Positions 5,049-6,080 of a DNA stretch of 6,080 bases are shown here, piece by piece (the first letter of the stretch is position 1; each line of letters starts with the position of its first letter). The stretch is from Spirochaetaceae bacterium (lineage in GTDB: Bacteria; Spirochaetota; Spirochaetia; DSM-27196; SLAA01), in the NCBI GenBank assembly GCA_003564775.1, contig PXEI01000437.1, forward strand, positions 1 to 6,080, written 5' to 3'. The notes beneath the pieces are model-generated. The model was not told the origin of the DNA. It was given only the letters and a program-made list of their open reading frames with translations, and searched no databases. Position numbers and translations under genes: made by a program.

Positions 5049-6080
5049 CGCTGTTGTCTCCTCGCTCCGACAGGGCTCCGAGGACACTACCGCGGACAAT
5101 AATTCCCTTTAGCTTGTGCTCCTCATCAATTACGGCTACCGGGTTGTTGTTTTCAGCTACCAAGGGAAAAATATTGCGCACCGCCGTATCAGGGGCAACC
5201 GTGGCACACTCATCCCGCTCCGTGATGTGGTCAAGCCACTGCTCCTCACGTTTAGCGGCCTCGACCGCGCGTTCGGCCGTAACATGGCCAACTAGCTCCC
5301 AGTTAGACTGCTTGACAACAAAGATCCCAGAGAGCCCAGACTCTTTCATCTTGCGCAACGCAACTCGCGGGCCGTCCTTCACAAACGCCACCGGTGTTGC
5401 CTTCTTCATGACGTCGGACGCAGTCAGCACCTTGGTGTAGTCAACATTCTGGACAAACCGGGACACATACTCCCTGGCAGGATGACTAAGAATCTCTTCT
5501 GGAGTTCCAATCTGCTCAATTTTCCCATCCTTCATGAGCACGATCCGGTCACCCATTTTAAGGGCCTCATCCAGATCATGCGTGATAAAGAGAATGGTCT
5601 TATGCATTTTGCCTTGCAGCGAGATCAACTCATCCTGCATGTCACTGCGAATGAGTGGGTCGAGTGCGCTAAAGGCCTCATCCATAAGGAGTACGTCAGG
5701 GTCAACCGCAAGCGCACGGGCAAGTCCGACTCGCTGTTTCATACCCCCGGAGAGGTTGTCGGGGTAGTACTTACCCCAGCCCCCAAGCCCGACAAGTTCC
5801 AAGGCCCGGTCGGCAGCTTCTTCTCGCGTTGTTTGATCTACGCCCTGTATCTCCAAACCAAACTCAACATTGTTCCTCACAGTCTTGTGGGGCAACAGTG
5901 CAAAGCTCTGAAAAACCATACCGAACTTTTTACGTCGAAGTGCGCGTAGTTCGTCCGCGTCCAACTTTGTGATGTCAACTCCGTCAACATCGATGGTTCC
6001 AAAGGTAGGTTCTATCAGTCGGTTAACGCAACGAATGAGGGTGGACTTACCGCTTCCCGAAAGACCCATAACAACCAGGA
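5041..6080 (-). CDS. opuAA: Glycine betaine ABC transporter ATPase with C-terminal CBS domains (OpuAA/ProV family), partial at N-terminus
   Basis: This is the ATP-hydrolysing subunit that drives betaine import. About 345 codons are visible; the gene enters from the right edge reading LVVMGLSGSGKST, so the usual first 50 or so residues are missing. The ATG at 6069 is internal, because Walker A starts one residue later. Counting that Met as 1: Walker A GLSGSGKST (2-10), Q-loop Gln54 in MVFQSFALLPHKTV, ABC signature LSGGMKQR (106-113), Walker B VLLMDE (126-131), D-loop SALD (134-137) and switch His164. All catalytic residues are present. After about residue 215 comes a pair of CBS-like domains (about 217-275 and 280-335), as in ProV and OpuAA, where they sense ionic strength or cyclic di-AMP. 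The protein ends in the short acidic tail GDNSDE. It precedes and overlaps the permease gene by 8 nt. Confidence 0.96.
   Translation of the reverse strand, partial: LVVMGLSGSGKSTLIRCVNRLIEPTFGTIDVDGVDITKLDADELRALRRKKFGMVFQSFALLPHKTVRNNVEFGLEIQGVDQTTREEAADRALELVGLGGWGKYYPDNLSGGMKQRVGLARALAVDPDVLLMDEAFSALDPLIRSDMQDELISLQGKMHKTILFITHDLDEALKMGDRIVLMKDGKIEQIGTPEEILSHPAREYVSRFVQNVDYTKVLTASDVMKKATPVAFVKDGPRVALRKMKESGLSGIFVVKQSNWELVGHVTAERAVEAAKREEQWLDHITERDECATVAPDTAVRNIFPLVAENNNPVAVIDEEHKLKGIIVRGSVLGALSERGDNSDE

Noticed and set aside
5054..5949. Plus-strand open frames of 77-155 codons opposite the ATPase gene
   Set aside because: The minus strand encodes an intact set of ABC ATPase motifs and a CBS pair, so these are shadows.

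Overview
The window reads as an ordinary bacterial chromosome segment devoted to solute uptake. It holds five protein genes, two of them cut by the window edges, packed with short gaps. The likely host is a member of the Spirochaetota, possibly from a saline habitat. This rests mainly on the signal-peptide end of the betaine-binding protein (VFAGG followed by AAEEG), a form I associate with spirochaete periplasmic binding proteins, and on the presence of a dedicated betaine importer. It is an inference, not a proof. I see no mobile element, CRISPR array, tRNA, rRNA or phage gene.

Layout from left to right. (1) Positions 1-1575, minus strand: a lipoprotein substrate-binding protein (571-1575) followed downstream by its membrane permease (1-552, cut by the left edge). 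They belong to the COG2984/COG4120 transporter type, often called TrpX/TrpY-like. The ATPase would be expected just beyond the left edge. (2) Positions 1576-1765: a 190-bp divergent intergenic region with a good sigma70-type promoter for the rightward gene and a small perfect dyad inside that promoter's spacer. (3) Positions 1766-3085, plus strand: an AzgA-family (NCS2) purine-base permease similar to PbuG. (4) Positions 3086-3208: a convergent intergenic region with four perfect hairpins in 100 bp, one of them an evident bidirectional terminator. (5) Positions 3209-6080, minus strand: an OpuA-type glycine betaine ABC importer in the order ATPase with CBS pair (right edge, N-terminus missing), permease, binding protein. 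The ATPase and permease genes overlap by 8 nt. The binding-protein gene follows after 88 nt and has its own strong ribosome binding site.

Together the genes import an unknown (perhaps amino-acid-like) solute, purine bases and compatible solutes. Only the three Opu genes clearly form one machine: the binding protein captures betaine, the permease dimer moves it, and the CBS-bearing ATPase powers and probably gates transport according to ionic strength. I found no convincing evidence of an undescribed system. The most useful points to check are the operator-like dyad in the purine permease promoter, the four-hairpin cluster, the domain order of the betaine-binding protein, and the unknown substrate of the TrpXY-like transporter.
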